NCBI GenBank assembly: GCA_963772585.1
Contig: CAVYXV010000007.1
Span: 620,001-684,000, forward strand
Direction: 5' to 3'
Origin: CAVVXN01 sp963772585
GTDB lineage: Bacteria; Planctomycetota; PLA2; JAEUHO01
Length of the DNA: 64,000 nucleotides
A program made the translations under genes and the position numbers. Below are positions 24,689 to 33,419 of this stretch, one piece after another. Positions within the stretch are counted from its first letter, which is position 1. Each line of letters starts with the position of its first letter. The notes beneath the pieces were generated by a model, which was not told the origin of the DNA, did not search any database, and was given only the letters and a program-made list of their open reading frames with translations.

Positions 24689-25881
24689 GCGGGGCGCCTT
24701 CCCGCGGCGGCGATCCGGCGACCGGTGCCGAACCGGCCCACGCCCGCGCGCCTCTCGTGGACCAGGATCTCAAGACGGAGGAACTGGTCTTCAACATGGG
24801 GCCGCAGCACCCGGCCACCCACGGCGTGCTGCGCGTCGTCGTCAAGTCCGACGGGGAGGTGGTCCGCGGCCTCGAACCCCACGTGGGCAACCTCCACCGG
24901 AGCAGCGAGAAGATCGGCGAGTCCATCCCCTACGCGCAATGGCTGCCCTACGTGGACCGGTGGGACTACCTCGCGGCCATCAACAACGAGCACGTCGCCT
25001 GCATGGCGATCGAGCGTCTCGGCGACATCGAGGTCCCCGAGCGGGCGGAGTACGTGCGTGTGATCGTCGCGGAGGTGCAGCGCATCCTCAGCCACCTCAT
25101 GGCGATCGGCACGTACGGTCTCGACCTCGGCGCGTTCACGCCGTTCCTCCACACCTTCCGAGAGCGCGAGCGCGGCATGGACCTGCTCGACCACATCTCG
25201 GGCGGTCGTCTCCTGTACCACTACGTCCGCATCGGCGGGGTCAAGCGCGATCTCACGCCGGAGTGGCTCGACGAGCTCGATCTGTGGATGGGGCACGTCG
25301 AGCGGCGGATGCCCGAATACAACGCGCTCCTCCTCGACAACCGGATCTTCCAGGAACGGACCTGCGGCGTCGCCGTCATCGACCGCGAGACGGCCGTGCG
25401 GTGGGGCGTCACCGGGCCCGCGCTGAGGGCCGCGGGTGTCGACTTCGACACCCGGCGCGACGCGCCCTACTCCGTCTACGACCGCGTGTCCTTCGAGGTC
25501 CCCGTCGGTCCGAGTCCCATCGCGGGCGTCGCGGGCGACTGCTTCGCGCGCCACTGGGTGCGCGTGCGCGAGGTGGAGGAGAGCCTCGCGATCATCCGCC
25601 AGTGCCTGGAGCAACTGCCGCCCGGCGAGGTCCACGGACGCGTTCCCCGCGGGTTCAAGCCCAAGCCGGGCGAGGTCTACGTCCGCGGCGAGAACCCTCG
25701 CGGCGAGCTGGCCACGTACATGGTCTCGGAAGGCAAGGACGTCGCGTACCGGATCCGTTGCCGCGGGCCGTCGTTCAGCAACATCGCCGTGATCACGGAG
25801 GTGGCGGAGGGCGTGCTTCTGGCCGACCTCGTGGCGCTGATCGGGAGCATGGACATCGTGCTCGGGGAGGTCGATCGCTGA
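24685..25881 (+). CDS. nuoD: NADH-quinone oxidoreductase subunit D
   Basis: A 398-residue, 49-kDa-type subunit that forms much of the quinone pocket with NuoB. Conserved features are FNMGPQHPATHGVLR with the pocket His, LEPHVGNLHRSSEK, YVDRWDYLA, and the C-terminal FSNIAVITEV and GSMDIVLGEVDR. It descends from a hydrogenase large subunit but has no NiFe cysteine ligands, as expected. The GTG start overlaps the nuoC stop (GTGA); the first ~27 residues are a variable low-complexity leader. The stop overlaps the ATG of nuoH by one base (TGATG). Confidence 0.97.
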   Translation: MSGAPSRGGDPATGAEPAHARAPLVDQDLKTEELVFNMGPQHPATHGVLRVVVKSDGEVVRGLEPHVGNLHRSSEKIGESIPYAQWLPYVDRWDYLAAINNEHVACMAIERLGDIEVPERAEYVRVIVAEVQRILSHLMAIGTYGLDLGAFTPFLHTFRERERGMDLLDHISGGRLLYHYVRIGGVKRDLTPEWLDELDLWMGHVERRMPEYNALLLDNRIFQERTCGVAVIDRETAVRWGVTGPALRAAGVDFDTRRDAPYSVYDRVSFEVPVGPSPIAGVAGDCFARHWVRVREVEESLAIIRQCLEQLPPGEVHGRVPRGFKPKPGEVYVRGENPRGELATYMVSEGKDVAYRIRCRGPSFSNIAVITEVAEGVLLADLVALIGSMDIVLGEVDR

Positions 25882-26987
25882 TGCGCGCGTGGCTCGACTC
25901 CCTGGTGGCGCACTACCACGCCCTGCAGTCGGTGCCCATCGAGGCGGTCTACGGCGTCGGGCTCTTCGCCCTGGCGGGCGTCCTGCTGAGCCTCGTCGCC
26001 GTGGCGGCCGGCCAGACCGTGTGGTTGGAGCGACGGGTCGCCGGGCGCATGCAGGCCCGGATCGGCCCGAACCGGGTCGGGCCCGCTGGCCTCCTGCAGT
26101 TCCTCGCCGACGCCCTGAAGCTGCTCGGCAAGGAGGACGTGATCCCCACCTCGGCTACGCGCGTGGTGTTCGTCCTGGCGCCCGTGATCGTGTTCATCGG
26201 GGCCTTCGCCGGGTTCGCGGTCATGCCCTTCGGGTACGGGGTGGTGGCCGCCGACATGAACATCGGGCTCTTCCTCGTGCTGGCCGTCGCGAGCCTCGAG
26301 GTCGTGGGCGTCATCCTCGCCGGGTGGGCGAGCAATTCGAAGTGGGCCGTCCTCGGGTCGATGCGCGAGGTCGCGCAGATGGTGAGCTACGAGATGCCGC
26401 TGGCCATCTCGGCCCTGAGCGTGGTGGTCCTGGCCGGGACGCTCAACCTCACCGACATCGTAGGCATGCAGAGCGGCGGCATCTGGAACTGGTACGTGTT
26501 CCGAGGGCCGTTCGCCTTCGCGGCCTTCTTCACCTTCGGCTGTTCCGCCCTGGCCGCGCTCAAGCGCGCCCCGTTCGACCTTCCCGAGGCGGAGTCGGAG
26601 CTCGTGGCGGGCTTCTTCACCGAGTACACGGGCTTCCGCTTCGCCGTGTTCTTCCTCGGCGAGTACGCGGGGATGATCCTCTTCTCCCTCTTCATCTCGG
26701 TCCTTTTCCTCGGCGGATGGGACCCCGGCATCGGACTCCACTTCACGGGATCGCTCACGCGATGGCTCGGCGTGCTCGTCCTCCTCGGCAAGACGATGGC
26801 GCTGCTCTTCGTGATGATCTGGCTTCGCTGGTCGCTGCCGCGCTTCCGCGTCGACAAGGTCATGTACCTCTGCTACAAGGTCCTGCTCCCATGGAGCATC
26901 GTCTGCGTCGTGGGGGCCGCCCTGCAGGTGCTTCTCGGGCATGCGCTCCCCGACGGCGCGTTCGCCGGCTGGTTGATGGGGAGGTGA
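25881..26987 (+). CDS. nuoH: NADH-quinone oxidoreductase subunit H
   Basis: A 368-residue membrane subunit with about eight helices that links the quinone site to the proton channels. The family segments WLERRVAGRMQARIGPNRVGPAG (seen as RMQARIGPNRVGP), the acidic loop SREVAQMVSYE (here MREVAQMVSYEMPLA), RAPFDLPEAESELVAGF and LRWSLPRFRVDK are present. It begins one base before the end of nuoD and ends 2 nt before nuoI. Length and order are typical. Confidence 0.97.
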   Translation: MRAWLDSLVAHYHALQSVPIEAVYGVGLFALAGVLLSLVAVAAGQTVWLERRVAGRMQARIGPNRVGPAGLLQFLADALKLLGKEDVIPTSATRVVFVLAPVIVFIGAFAGFAVMPFGYGVVAADMNIGLFLVLAVASLEVVGVILAGWASNSKWAVLGSMREVAQMVSYEMPLAISALSVVVLAGTLNLTDIVGMQSGGIWNWYVFRGPFAFAAFFTFGCSALAALKRAPFDLPEAESELVAGFFTEYTGFRFAVFFLGEYAGMILFSLFISVLFLGGWDPGIGLHFTGSLTRWLGVLVLLGKTMALLFVMIWLRWSLPRFRVDKVMYLCYKVLLPWSIVCVVGAALQVLLGHALPDGAFAGWLMGR

Positions 26988-26989
26988 CC

Positions 26990-27559
26990 GTGGGCGTGGC
27001 GAGCTACTTCCGAAACATCTGGCGCGGAGTGGTCACGACGATCAATGGCCTCCGCGTCACGGGACGGCACCTCTTCTCGAAACCGTACACCGTCCAGTAC
27101 CCCGAGCAGCAGCCCTACTTCAGCCCGCACGAGCGCGGCCTCCACGAGTTCGAGCCCGAGAAGTGCATCATCTGCGAGCTTTGCGCGAAGGCCTGCCCCG
27201 TGGACTGCATCTACATCGAGCAGGAAGGCCGGGGGAAGAGCGCCACGCTGACGCGCTACGCGATCGACTACAGCAAGTGCCTGTTCTGTTCCCTCTGCGT
27301 GGATCCCTGCCCCGTGGACTGCATCCACATGGGGCAACAGCACGACCTGACCTCCTTCGAGCGCCAGCACGGCACCATCATCGAGTTCACCCGCGGCGAA
27401 GGGCCCTGGCGGACCGCCCGGACCAGCGCCGATCCCCGCACCGGCGTGGGCGACGGCCGGCACCAGCCGGCCGTGCCGGCCGGCGACCGGAGGGTGTCGC
27501 GGGGCGGCCCACCCTCGCCGGGGGATGCGTCCACACCCTCGGAAGGCCCCCGTCGATGA
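26990..27559 (+). CDS. nuoI: NADH-quinone oxidoreductase subunit I, with a repeat-derived C-terminal tail
   Basis: A 189-residue peripheral subunit carrying two 4Fe-4S clusters (N6a/N6b). Both ferredoxin motifs are complete: CIICELCAKACPVDC and CLFCSLCVDPCPVDC. The conserved core ends near residue 140. The last ~45 residues are low-complexity, rich in Gly, Pro and Arg, and residues from about 154 to 184 are encoded by a 90-bp DNA repeat that also occurs near tldE. The tail is therefore probably acquired and not functional in catalysis. The start is GTG at 26990, 3 nt after nuoH. The stop overlaps the nuoJ ATG. Confidence 0.95.
   Translation: MGVASYFRNIWRGVVTTINGLRVTGRHLFSKPYTVQYPEQQPYFSPHERGLHEFEPEKCIICELCAKACPVDCIYIEQEGRGKSATLTRYAIDYSKCLFCSLCVDPCPVDCIHMGQQHDLTSFERQHGTIIEFTRGEGPWRTARTSADPRTGVGDGRHQPAVPAGDRRVSRGGPPSPGDASTPSEGPRR
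27451..27540 (+). repeat. 90-bp dispersed repeat, copy A (inside nuoI 3' end)
   Basis: Aligns without gaps to 39151-39240 (70 of 90 identical by hand count). Both copies keep a GGCCGG/CCGGCC pair and a GAGGGTGT/ACACCCTC inverted repeat (27490-27497 with 27533-27540). This copy is translated in nuoI and ends 15 nt before the nuoJ ATG. Confidence 0.75.
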
Positions 27560-28098
27560 CGGGCGCCGCGTTCCTCCCGCTGGCCGCCTCGTGGCTCGAA
27601 CCCGTGCTCTTCGGGGTCTTCGCGCTTCTGGCCGTCGGCTCGGCCCTGGGCGCGGCGCTCGCCCCGCGGGTCTTCAACGCCGCCGTCGGCCTCCTCGGCA
27701 CGTTCCTCGCCGTGGCCGGCCTGTACGCGCTGCTCGGCGCCGACTTCGTGGCCGCGGCCCAGGTCCTGGTCTACGTCGGGGGGATCCTGGTCCTGCTCGT
27801 GTTCGCGGTGCTCCTGACGGGCCGCGTCCTCGGACGCGTGGGCCTGGAGCCGAAGGCGTCCGTCCTGCTGCCCGCCATCGTGGGCGGCATCGTCTTCCTG
27901 GGGCTCGCGCTCGCCATCCGGGCAACGGCCTGGCCCGGGGCGACGGCCGCCGAGCCCGACGCGCCGACGACCGCGGCGCTCGGGCGCGCCCTCCTCGACC
28001 CGCAGCGGTACCTGGTACCGTTCGAGTTGGCGTCCGTCCTGCTGCTCGCCGCCCTCGTGGGTGCGGCCTACCTCGTCCGGCGGAGGCGCGACCGATGA
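27556..28098 (+). CDS. nuoJ: NADH-quinone oxidoreductase subunit J
   Basis: A 180-residue membrane subunit with five predicted helices. The conserved pi-bulge region AAAQVLVYVGGILVLLVFAVLL of helix 3 (read in two parts, AAAQVLVYVGG and ILVLLVFAVLL) identifies it. It couples redox-driven changes at the quinone pocket to the proton channels. The ATG overlaps the nuoI stop (ATGA) and the stop overlaps the nuoK ATG, so translation is coupled on both sides. Length is slightly above the E. coli form. Confidence 0.95.
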   Translation: MTGAAFLPLAASWLEPVLFGVFALLAVGSALGAALAPRVFNAAVGLLGTFLAVAGLYALLGADFVAAAQVLVYVGGILVLLVFAVLLTGRVLGRVGLEPKASVLLPAIVGGIVFLGLALAIRATAWPGATAAEPDAPTTAALGRALLDPQRYLVPFELASVLLLAALVGAAYLVRRRRDR

Positions 28099-28400
28099 CG
28101 GTCGGATTGGACGCCTACCTGTTCGTCGGGGCGCTGCTCTTCGCGGCGGGTGTCGTGGCCGTGCTGTCCAGGCGGAACGCCATCGCGGTCCTCATCGGCA
28201 TCGAACTCATGCTCAACGCCGCGAACGTGAACCTCGTCGCCTTCGACAAGTTCGGCGGCGGAGTCCAGGGGCAGGTGTTCACGCTCTTCGTTCTCGCCAT
28301 CGCCGCGGCGGAGGCGGCGATCGCCCTGGCCATCGTGATGAACGTGTTCGACGCGTTCGACCGGGTGGACGTGGACGAGGTGGACGACCTGAGGGGGTAG
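28095..28400 (+). CDS. nuoK: NADH-quinone oxidoreductase subunit K
   Basis: A 101-residue membrane subunit with three helices. It has the family segment RRNAIAVLIGIELMLNAANVNLVAF, containing the conserved membrane Glu of GIELML, and a second acidic residue in AAAEAAIALAIV. These glutamates are part of the central proton path. Length is exactly typical. The C-terminus is unusually acidic (DRVDVDEVDDL). Start and stop overlap or abut the neighbouring nuo genes. Confidence 0.96.
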   Translation: MTVGLDAYLFVGALLFAAGVVAVLSRRNAIAVLIGIELMLNAANVNLVAFDKFGGGVQGQVFTLFVLAIAAAEAAIALAIVMNVFDAFDRVDVDEVDDLRG

Positions 28401-28404
28401 ACGG

Positions 28405-30372
28405 ATGCTCGAACTCGCCCTCGTCTGCCTGCTGACCCCGCTCGGCGGCTTCGTCGTCCAGTACTTCCTCGGGCGGAGGCTGCCGCGTCAGGGGGACTGG
28501 CTGACGGTCCTCACGATGGGGGCGAGCCTCGTGGCCGCCGTCTGGATCGCGGCGCGTGCGCTCGGCGGCGACGTGCCCCACCAATGGAGCGTGCCGTGGT
28601 TCGCGCCGTTCGGCGAGGACGCGGTGCCGGTCTCCCTCGGCATCCTCGTGGACGGCCTCACGGCCACGATGCTGGTCGTGGTCGGCGTGGTCTCCTTCCT
28701 GGTCCACGTTTTCAGCATGGGCTACATGAAGGGCGACCCGAAGTACGCGAACTTCTTCGCCTGGCTCCAGATGTTCTCCTTCTCGATGCTGCTCGTGGTG
28801 ATGGCCGACAACCTCTTCCTGCTCTTCGTGGGATGGGAACTCGTCGGCCTCTGCTCGTACAAGCTGATCGGGTTCTGGTCCGAGAGGAAGGCGCCTGCGG
28901 ACGCGGCGCGGAAGGCCTTCATCACGACGCGGATCGGCGACGTCGGGATGGTCGTGGCGTTGATGGTCGTCTTCGCCTGGACGGGCCGCTTCGACATCCC
29001 GGGGATCCGGGCCGCGGTCGAAAGCGGTGCGCTCTCCGGGACGTGGCTCGCCGTCGCCGGCTTCGGCGTGCTCGCGGCCGCGGCGGGCAAGAGCGCGCAA
29101 CTCGGCTTCCACGTGTGGCTCCCCGACGCCATGGAGGGCCCCACACCGGTCAGCGCGCTGATCCACGCCGCCACCATGGTGGCCGCGGGCGTCTACCTGC
29201 TCGGCCGCACCATGTTCATGCTTCCCGCGGACGTCCTCGCCGTGACGGCCGTCCTCGGCGCCGCGACAGCCCTCGTCGCGGGGTTGATCGCCGTTGCCCA
29301 GGACGACATCAAGAAGGTGCTCGCCTACTCCACCGTGAGCCAGCTCGGTTACATGTTCCTGGGGATCGGCGTGGGGGCCTGGCACGCGGCGCTCTTCCAC
29401 CTGACGACCCACGCCTTCTTCAAGGCCCTCATGTTCCTGGGATCGGGCAGCGTCATCCACGCGTGCCACCACGAGCAGGACATGCGCCGGATGGGGGGGC
29501 TGCTGAAGAAGATGCCTTGGACCGGCGCGACCTTCGCCGTGGGCGTGCTCGCGATCGCCGGGTTCCCGTTCCTCTCCGGCTTCTACTCGAAGGACGCGAT
29601 CCTCTCCGGCGCGTATCACCGCTTCCCGGTGCTCTTCTGGATCGGGCTCGCCGCCGCGGTGCTGACCGCGTTCTACATGGTGCGCCTCTTCGTCATGACG
29701 TTCCTGGGCAAGCCCCGCGAGGTCCACGCCGAGGGCCACGTCCACGAGTCCGGGGCGAGCATGGTCGTGCCGCTCGTCGCGCTGGCGGCCCTCGCTCTGT
29801 CGGCGGGATGGCCGTTCCTCGCCTGGCACGCCAACGACGCGGAGACGGGACTCCTCCAGCCGCCCGAGGTGGTCGTCGGGGGCGTCGCCACCGTAGGCGA
29901 CGTCCACCACTTCGAGCACAGCGGCACCGTCATGTTCCTCGCGATCCTGGCGGGTCTCGGGGGCCTCGCGCTCGGATGGCTCGTGTTCTCGACGCTCGCG
30001 GCGCGCCTCGACCGTCTGAAGCGGCCCCTCGCCTGGCTCGAGACGGCCTGCCGGAACAAGTTCTGGTTCGACGAATTCTGGCGGTACGTCCTGCTGCGGC
30101 CGGCGTACGCCCTCGCCCGCTGGGCGGGCGTCATCGACGCGGAGGGCGTGGACGGCGTCGTGAACGGCGTCGGTCGCACGGGCCGGCAGATCGCCCGGGT
30201 GGCCGGGTTGACCGACGCGCGGGGCGTGGACGGGGTCGTGAACGGCGTGGGCGACGCCGCCCAGGCCTCGGGGGCGCGCGTCTCCGCCCTCCAGAGCGGG
30301 CGCGTCCGCTTCTACCTGTCCCTGGCCGTCGGCGCCGTCGCCGTGTCCCTCATCCTCCTGCGGGTGCTCTAG
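28405..30372 (+). CDS. nuoL: NADH-quinone oxidoreductase subunit L
   Basis: A 655-residue antiporter-like subunit with about 16 helices, including the long lateral helix. Characteristic parts are FVGWELVGLCSYKLIGFW, the HVWLPDAMEGPTPVSALIHAATMVAAGVYL region (read as WLPDAMEGPTPVSALIHAATM) with proton-path residues, and DDIKKVLAYSTVSQLGYM. Near the C-terminus a short block is duplicated: GVDGVVNGVG occurs at about residues 583-592 and 609-618. The duplication lies before the last hydrophobic helix and should not disturb the channel. ATG at 28405, 5 nt after nuoK. Confidence 0.97.
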   Translation: MLELALVCLLTPLGGFVVQYFLGRRLPRQGDWLTVLTMGASLVAAVWIAARALGGDVPHQWSVPWFAPFGEDAVPVSLGILVDGLTATMLVVVGVVSFLVHVFSMGYMKGDPKYANFFAWLQMFSFSMLLVVMADNLFLLFVGWELVGLCSYKLIGFWSERKAPADAARKAFITTRIGDVGMVVALMVVFAWTGRFDIPGIRAAVESGALSGTWLAVAGFGVLAAAAGKSAQLGFHVWLPDAMEGPTPVSALIHAATMVAAGVYLLGRTMFMLPADVLAVTAVLGAATALVAGLIAVAQDDIKKVLAYSTVSQLGYMFLGIGVGAWHAALFHLTTHAFFKALMFLGSGSVIHACHHEQDMRRMGGLLKKMPWTGATFAVGVLAIAGFPFLSGFYSKDAILSGAYHRFPVLFWIGLAAAVLTAFYMVRLFVMTFLGKPREVHAEGHVHESGASMVVPLVALAALALSAGWPFLAWHANDAETGLLQPPEVVVGGVATVGDVHHFEHSGTVMFLAILAGLGGLALGWLVFSTLAARLDRLKRPLAWLETACRNKFWFDEFWRYVLLRPAYALARWAGVIDAEGVDGVVNGVGRTGRQIARVAGLTDARGVDGVVNGVGDAAQASGARVSALQSGRVRFYLSLAVGAVAVSLILLRVL

Positions 30373-30374
30373 CC

Positions 30375-31925
30375 ATGCTCAGCCTGGTCGTCTTCCTGCC
30401 GCTCGTCGGAATGCTGGGGGTGCTGGTCGTGCCCTCACGCCTCGCGAAGGTCGTGAACGTGACGACGTGCCTGGCCGCGTTCGTCCTGTCCGTGCTGGTT
30501 TGGGCCCGATGCGGCGATCTCGCGTCGTACAACCTGCGCGAGACCGCGAATTGGATCCCGCTTCTCGGCATCCACTACGACGTCGGGATCGACGGCATCG
30601 GCCTCTCCCTCGTGTTGCTCACCACGTTCGTCAGTCTCGCCGCCTCGATCGCCTCCTGGAACATCGAGAGGAGCCCTCGCGGCTACCACGCCCTGTTTCT
30701 GCTCCTGCTGACCGGGATGCTCGGCGTTTTCGTGTCCCTCGACCTGTTCCTCTTCTACGTCTTCTGGGAGGTCATGCTCCTCCCCATGTACTTCCTGATC
30801 GGGGTATGGGGCGGTCCCCGGCGGCAGTACGCCGCGATCAAGTTCTTCCTGTACACGCTGTTCGGATCAGTGCTCCTCCTCGCGGGCATCCTGGTGGTGG
30901 TCCTGACGAACCGCGATCCGGGGACGGGCCTTCCCATCTGGGAGATCCCGCGGCTGGCCCAGGTGGCGGCGGCGAAGGGTTCGTTGCTGGGCGACGCCGT
31001 GCTCTCCCGCGTCGTGTTCGCCGGCATGTTCGTCGGCTTCGCCATCAAGATTCCCTGCTTCCCGTTCCACACCTGGCTGCCCGACGCCCACGTAGAGGCG
31101 CCGACGCCCATCTCCATGATCCTGGCCGGCGTGCTGCTGAAGATGGGGGGGTACGGCCTGCTCCGGATCGCCTATCCCTTCTTCCCCGACGCGTCGACGA
31201 TGCTCTGGTTCCCCGTCGCGTTGATCTCGGTGATCGCCATCGTCTACGGCGCGTTCGTGGCGATGGCGCAGACCGACTTCAAGAAGCTGATCGCCTATTC
31301 CTCGGTGAGCCATATGGGGTTCGTCACACTGGGCATCGCCTCGGCCACGGCGGGGGGCCTCAACGGCGCCATGTACATGATGCTGGCCCACGGCACGATC
31401 AGCGCCATGCTCTTCATGATCGTGGGCGTCATCTACGACCGCGCCCACCACCGCGACCTCGACCGGTTCGGCGGTCTGGCCTGGGTGATGCCCCGCTACG
31501 CCGTCCTCGCGTCGTTCGCCATGTTCGCGAGTCTGGGTCTGCCCGGGCTCTCCGGGTTCATCGCCGAGGCGACGACGTTCATCGGCGCCTTCGGCAGCGC
31601 GATTCCGGGCTTCCGGACCTTCGCGCTCGTCTCGCTGGCCGGCATCGTCGTGACCGCGGGCTACTACCTCATCACGCTCCAGAAGGTCTACCTCGGCAAG
31701 ACGCCCGAGGCGTACCTCGACAAGCGGAAGTTCCCCGACCTCTCGGCGCGTGAGCTCGCCGTGCTCCTTCCGCTCGCCGCGGTGACGCTCTTCATGGGGG
31801 TGTGGCCCCGGACGGCCATGGACCTCTACGGCGGCGTCGTGAACGCCATGGTGCCGGTCGTGGAGCACGCCGTCCGCACCACCCTGCTCGGCGTGGGGAT
31901 CTGCCTGTTCGGGATAGGGAGCTGA
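30375..31925 (+). CDS. nuoM: NADH-quinone oxidoreductase subunit M
   Basis: A 516-residue antiporter-like membrane subunit with about 14 helices. Diagnostic segments are FYVFWEVMLLPMYFLIG with the conserved helix Glu, FHTWLPDAHVEAPTPISMILAGVLLKMGGYG (read as WLPDAHVEAPTP and VLLKMGGYG) and DFKKLIAYSSVSHMGFV with proton-path Lys. Length matches the family. The ATG is 2 nt after the nuoL stop, and its own stop overlaps the nuoN ATG (TGATG). Confidence 0.97.
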   Translation: MLSLVVFLPLVGMLGVLVVPSRLAKVVNVTTCLAAFVLSVLVWARCGDLASYNLRETANWIPLLGIHYDVGIDGIGLSLVLLTTFVSLAASIASWNIERSPRGYHALFLLLLTGMLGVFVSLDLFLFYVFWEVMLLPMYFLIGVWGGPRRQYAAIKFFLYTLFGSVLLLAGILVVVLTNRDPGTGLPIWEIPRLAQVAAAKGSLLGDAVLSRVVFAGMFVGFAIKIPCFPFHTWLPDAHVEAPTPISMILAGVLLKMGGYGLLRIAYPFFPDASTMLWFPVALISVIAIVYGAFVAMAQTDFKKLIAYSSVSHMGFVTLGIASATAGGLNGAMYMMLAHGTISAMLFMIVGVIYDRAHHRDLDRFGGLAWVMPRYAVLASFAMFASLGLPGLSGFIAEATTFIGAFGSAIPGFRTFALVSLAGIVVTAGYYLITLQKVYLGKTPEAYLDKRKFPDLSARELAVLLPLAAVTLFMGVWPRTAMDLYGGVVNAMVPVVEHAVRTTLLGVGICLFGIGS

Positions 31926-33415
31926 TGGACCATCTCGACCTCGTCCTGCCCGAGATCCTCCTCGTGCTCGGGATCCTCGGCGTGCTCGCCGTGGACCTGC
32001 TGGGACGGGGTCGTCGCCGCGGCCTCGCCACGACGCTCGCGCTCGCGACGCTCGTCCTCGCCGCATTGGCGGCGGCCTTCGGCCCGCGCGAGGACGGCGC
32101 GACGTGGCTCGGCGTCCTTCGTCCCGACGGGTTCGGCATCGCCTTCACGATTCTCTGCTGCGTGACGGGCGCCGTCACCGTGGCCGCGACCACGCGCGGC
32201 GAGGTGTTCCGGAGACCCGCCGGCGAGTACCTGGTGTTGATCTTGTCGGCCGTGCTCGGGATGTGCGTCCTCTCCAAGTCGGTCGACCTCGTCTCGCTCT
32301 ACCTGGCCTTCGAGACCGTCTCCCTGCCCTCCTACGTGCTCGTCGGCATGCGCCGCGCCGATCGCTCCGCCAACGAGGCGAGCATGAAGTACGTGCTCTT
32401 CGGCGCCGTGTCCTCGGCCGTCATGCTCTATGGCCTCTCCTGGCTGGTGGGGCTCTCCGGCGGGACCTCGCTCGAGGCCCTCTCGGCGGCCGTCGCGAAC
32501 GGCGTCGCCGCCCAGCCCGCGTTCGCCGTGGCGGTCGTCTTCGTGCTGGCGGGGTTCGCGTTCAAGATCTCGGCCGTCCCGTTCCACTTCTGGTCGCCCG
32601 ACGTGTACGCCGGCGCCCCCGCGGCGGTCGGCGGCTTCCTTGCCGTCGCGAGCAAGGCGGCGGGCTTCGCCGCCCTCGTCCGCGTGATCGGCGCCACGCA
32701 CCCCGTCGTTCCGGCGCTCGCGACCGCCTCCGAGCAACTCACGACGCTGGCCTATGCGGGGAATCCTTTCGTCCTGGGCGCGGCCGTGCTCTCGCTGCTC
32801 ACGATGACGGTCGGGAACCTCGGTGCCCTGCGGCAGCGGGAGATCAAGCGGCTCCTGGCCTGGTCCAGCATCGCGCACGCCGGCTACCTGCTCCTCGCGG
32901 TCGCCGTGTGGTCCGGCTCAGGGGCGGCCGCGCTCCTCGTGTATCTCGCCGCGTACCTCTTCATGAACCTCGCGGCGTTCCTCCTCGCCGGCCTCGTCAT
33001 CCGCGAACGGGGCACCGGGGATCTCTCGGCCTTCGCCGGGCTGGCCTACCGGGCGCCCGTGCTGACCGTGGCGATGGCGTTCGTGCTCTTCAGCCTGACC
33101 GGCATTCCGCCCTTCTTCGGCTTCTGGGGGAAGATGTCGGTGTTCTACGCCGTGTTCGCCAAGGGGTACCTCTGGCTGGGGCTGATCGGCCTCCTGAACG
33201 GTGTGCTGTCGCTCTACTACTACGCGCGGATCCTGATGAGCATGTGCTTCACCGAGGAGGACGAGACCCTGAGGGCACGGCCGTTCGCGTTCGGCTGGTT
33301 CGACCTCGGGCTCCTCGCCGTGCTCGTCGTGCCGATCCTCGTGCTCGGCATCCTGCCCTCGGGCATCTCCACGCTCGCCCGGTCCGTCGTGCCGGCGCTG
33401 TTCGGGGGGGGCTAG
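31925..33415 (+). CDS. nuoN: NADH-quinone oxidoreductase subunit N
   Basis: A 496-residue antiporter-like subunit with about 14 helices. It shows YLAFETVSLPSYVLVGM, FAFKISAVPFHFWSPDVYAGAP (a proton-path Lys region), REIKRLLAWSSIAHAGYLL and LTGIPPFFGFWGKM, all typical of NuoN. It closes the complex I operon, which has the order A-B-C-D-H-I-J-K-L-M-N and no E, F or G. The ferritin-like gene starts 4 nt after its stop. Confidence 0.97.
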   Translation: MDHLDLVLPEILLVLGILGVLAVDLLGRGRRRGLATTLALATLVLAALAAAFGPREDGATWLGVLRPDGFGIAFTILCCVTGAVTVAATTRGEVFRRPAGEYLVLILSAVLGMCVLSKSVDLVSLYLAFETVSLPSYVLVGMRRADRSANEASMKYVLFGAVSSAVMLYGLSWLVGLSGGTSLEALSAAVANGVAAQPAFAVAVVFVLAGFAFKISAVPFHFWSPDVYAGAPAAVGGFLAVASKAAGFAALVRVIGATHPVVPALATASEQLTTLAYAGNPFVLGAAVLSLLTMTVGNLGALRQREIKRLLAWSSIAHAGYLLLAVAVWSGSGAAALLVYLAAYLFMNLAAFLLAGLVIRERGTGDLSAFAGLAYRAPVLTVAMAFVLFSLTGIPPFFGFWGKMSVFYAVFAKGYLWLGLIGLLNGVLSLYYYARILMSMCFTEEDETLRARPFAFGWFDLGLLAVLVVPILVLGILPSGISTLARSVVPALFGGG

Positions 33416-33419
33416 CGGG

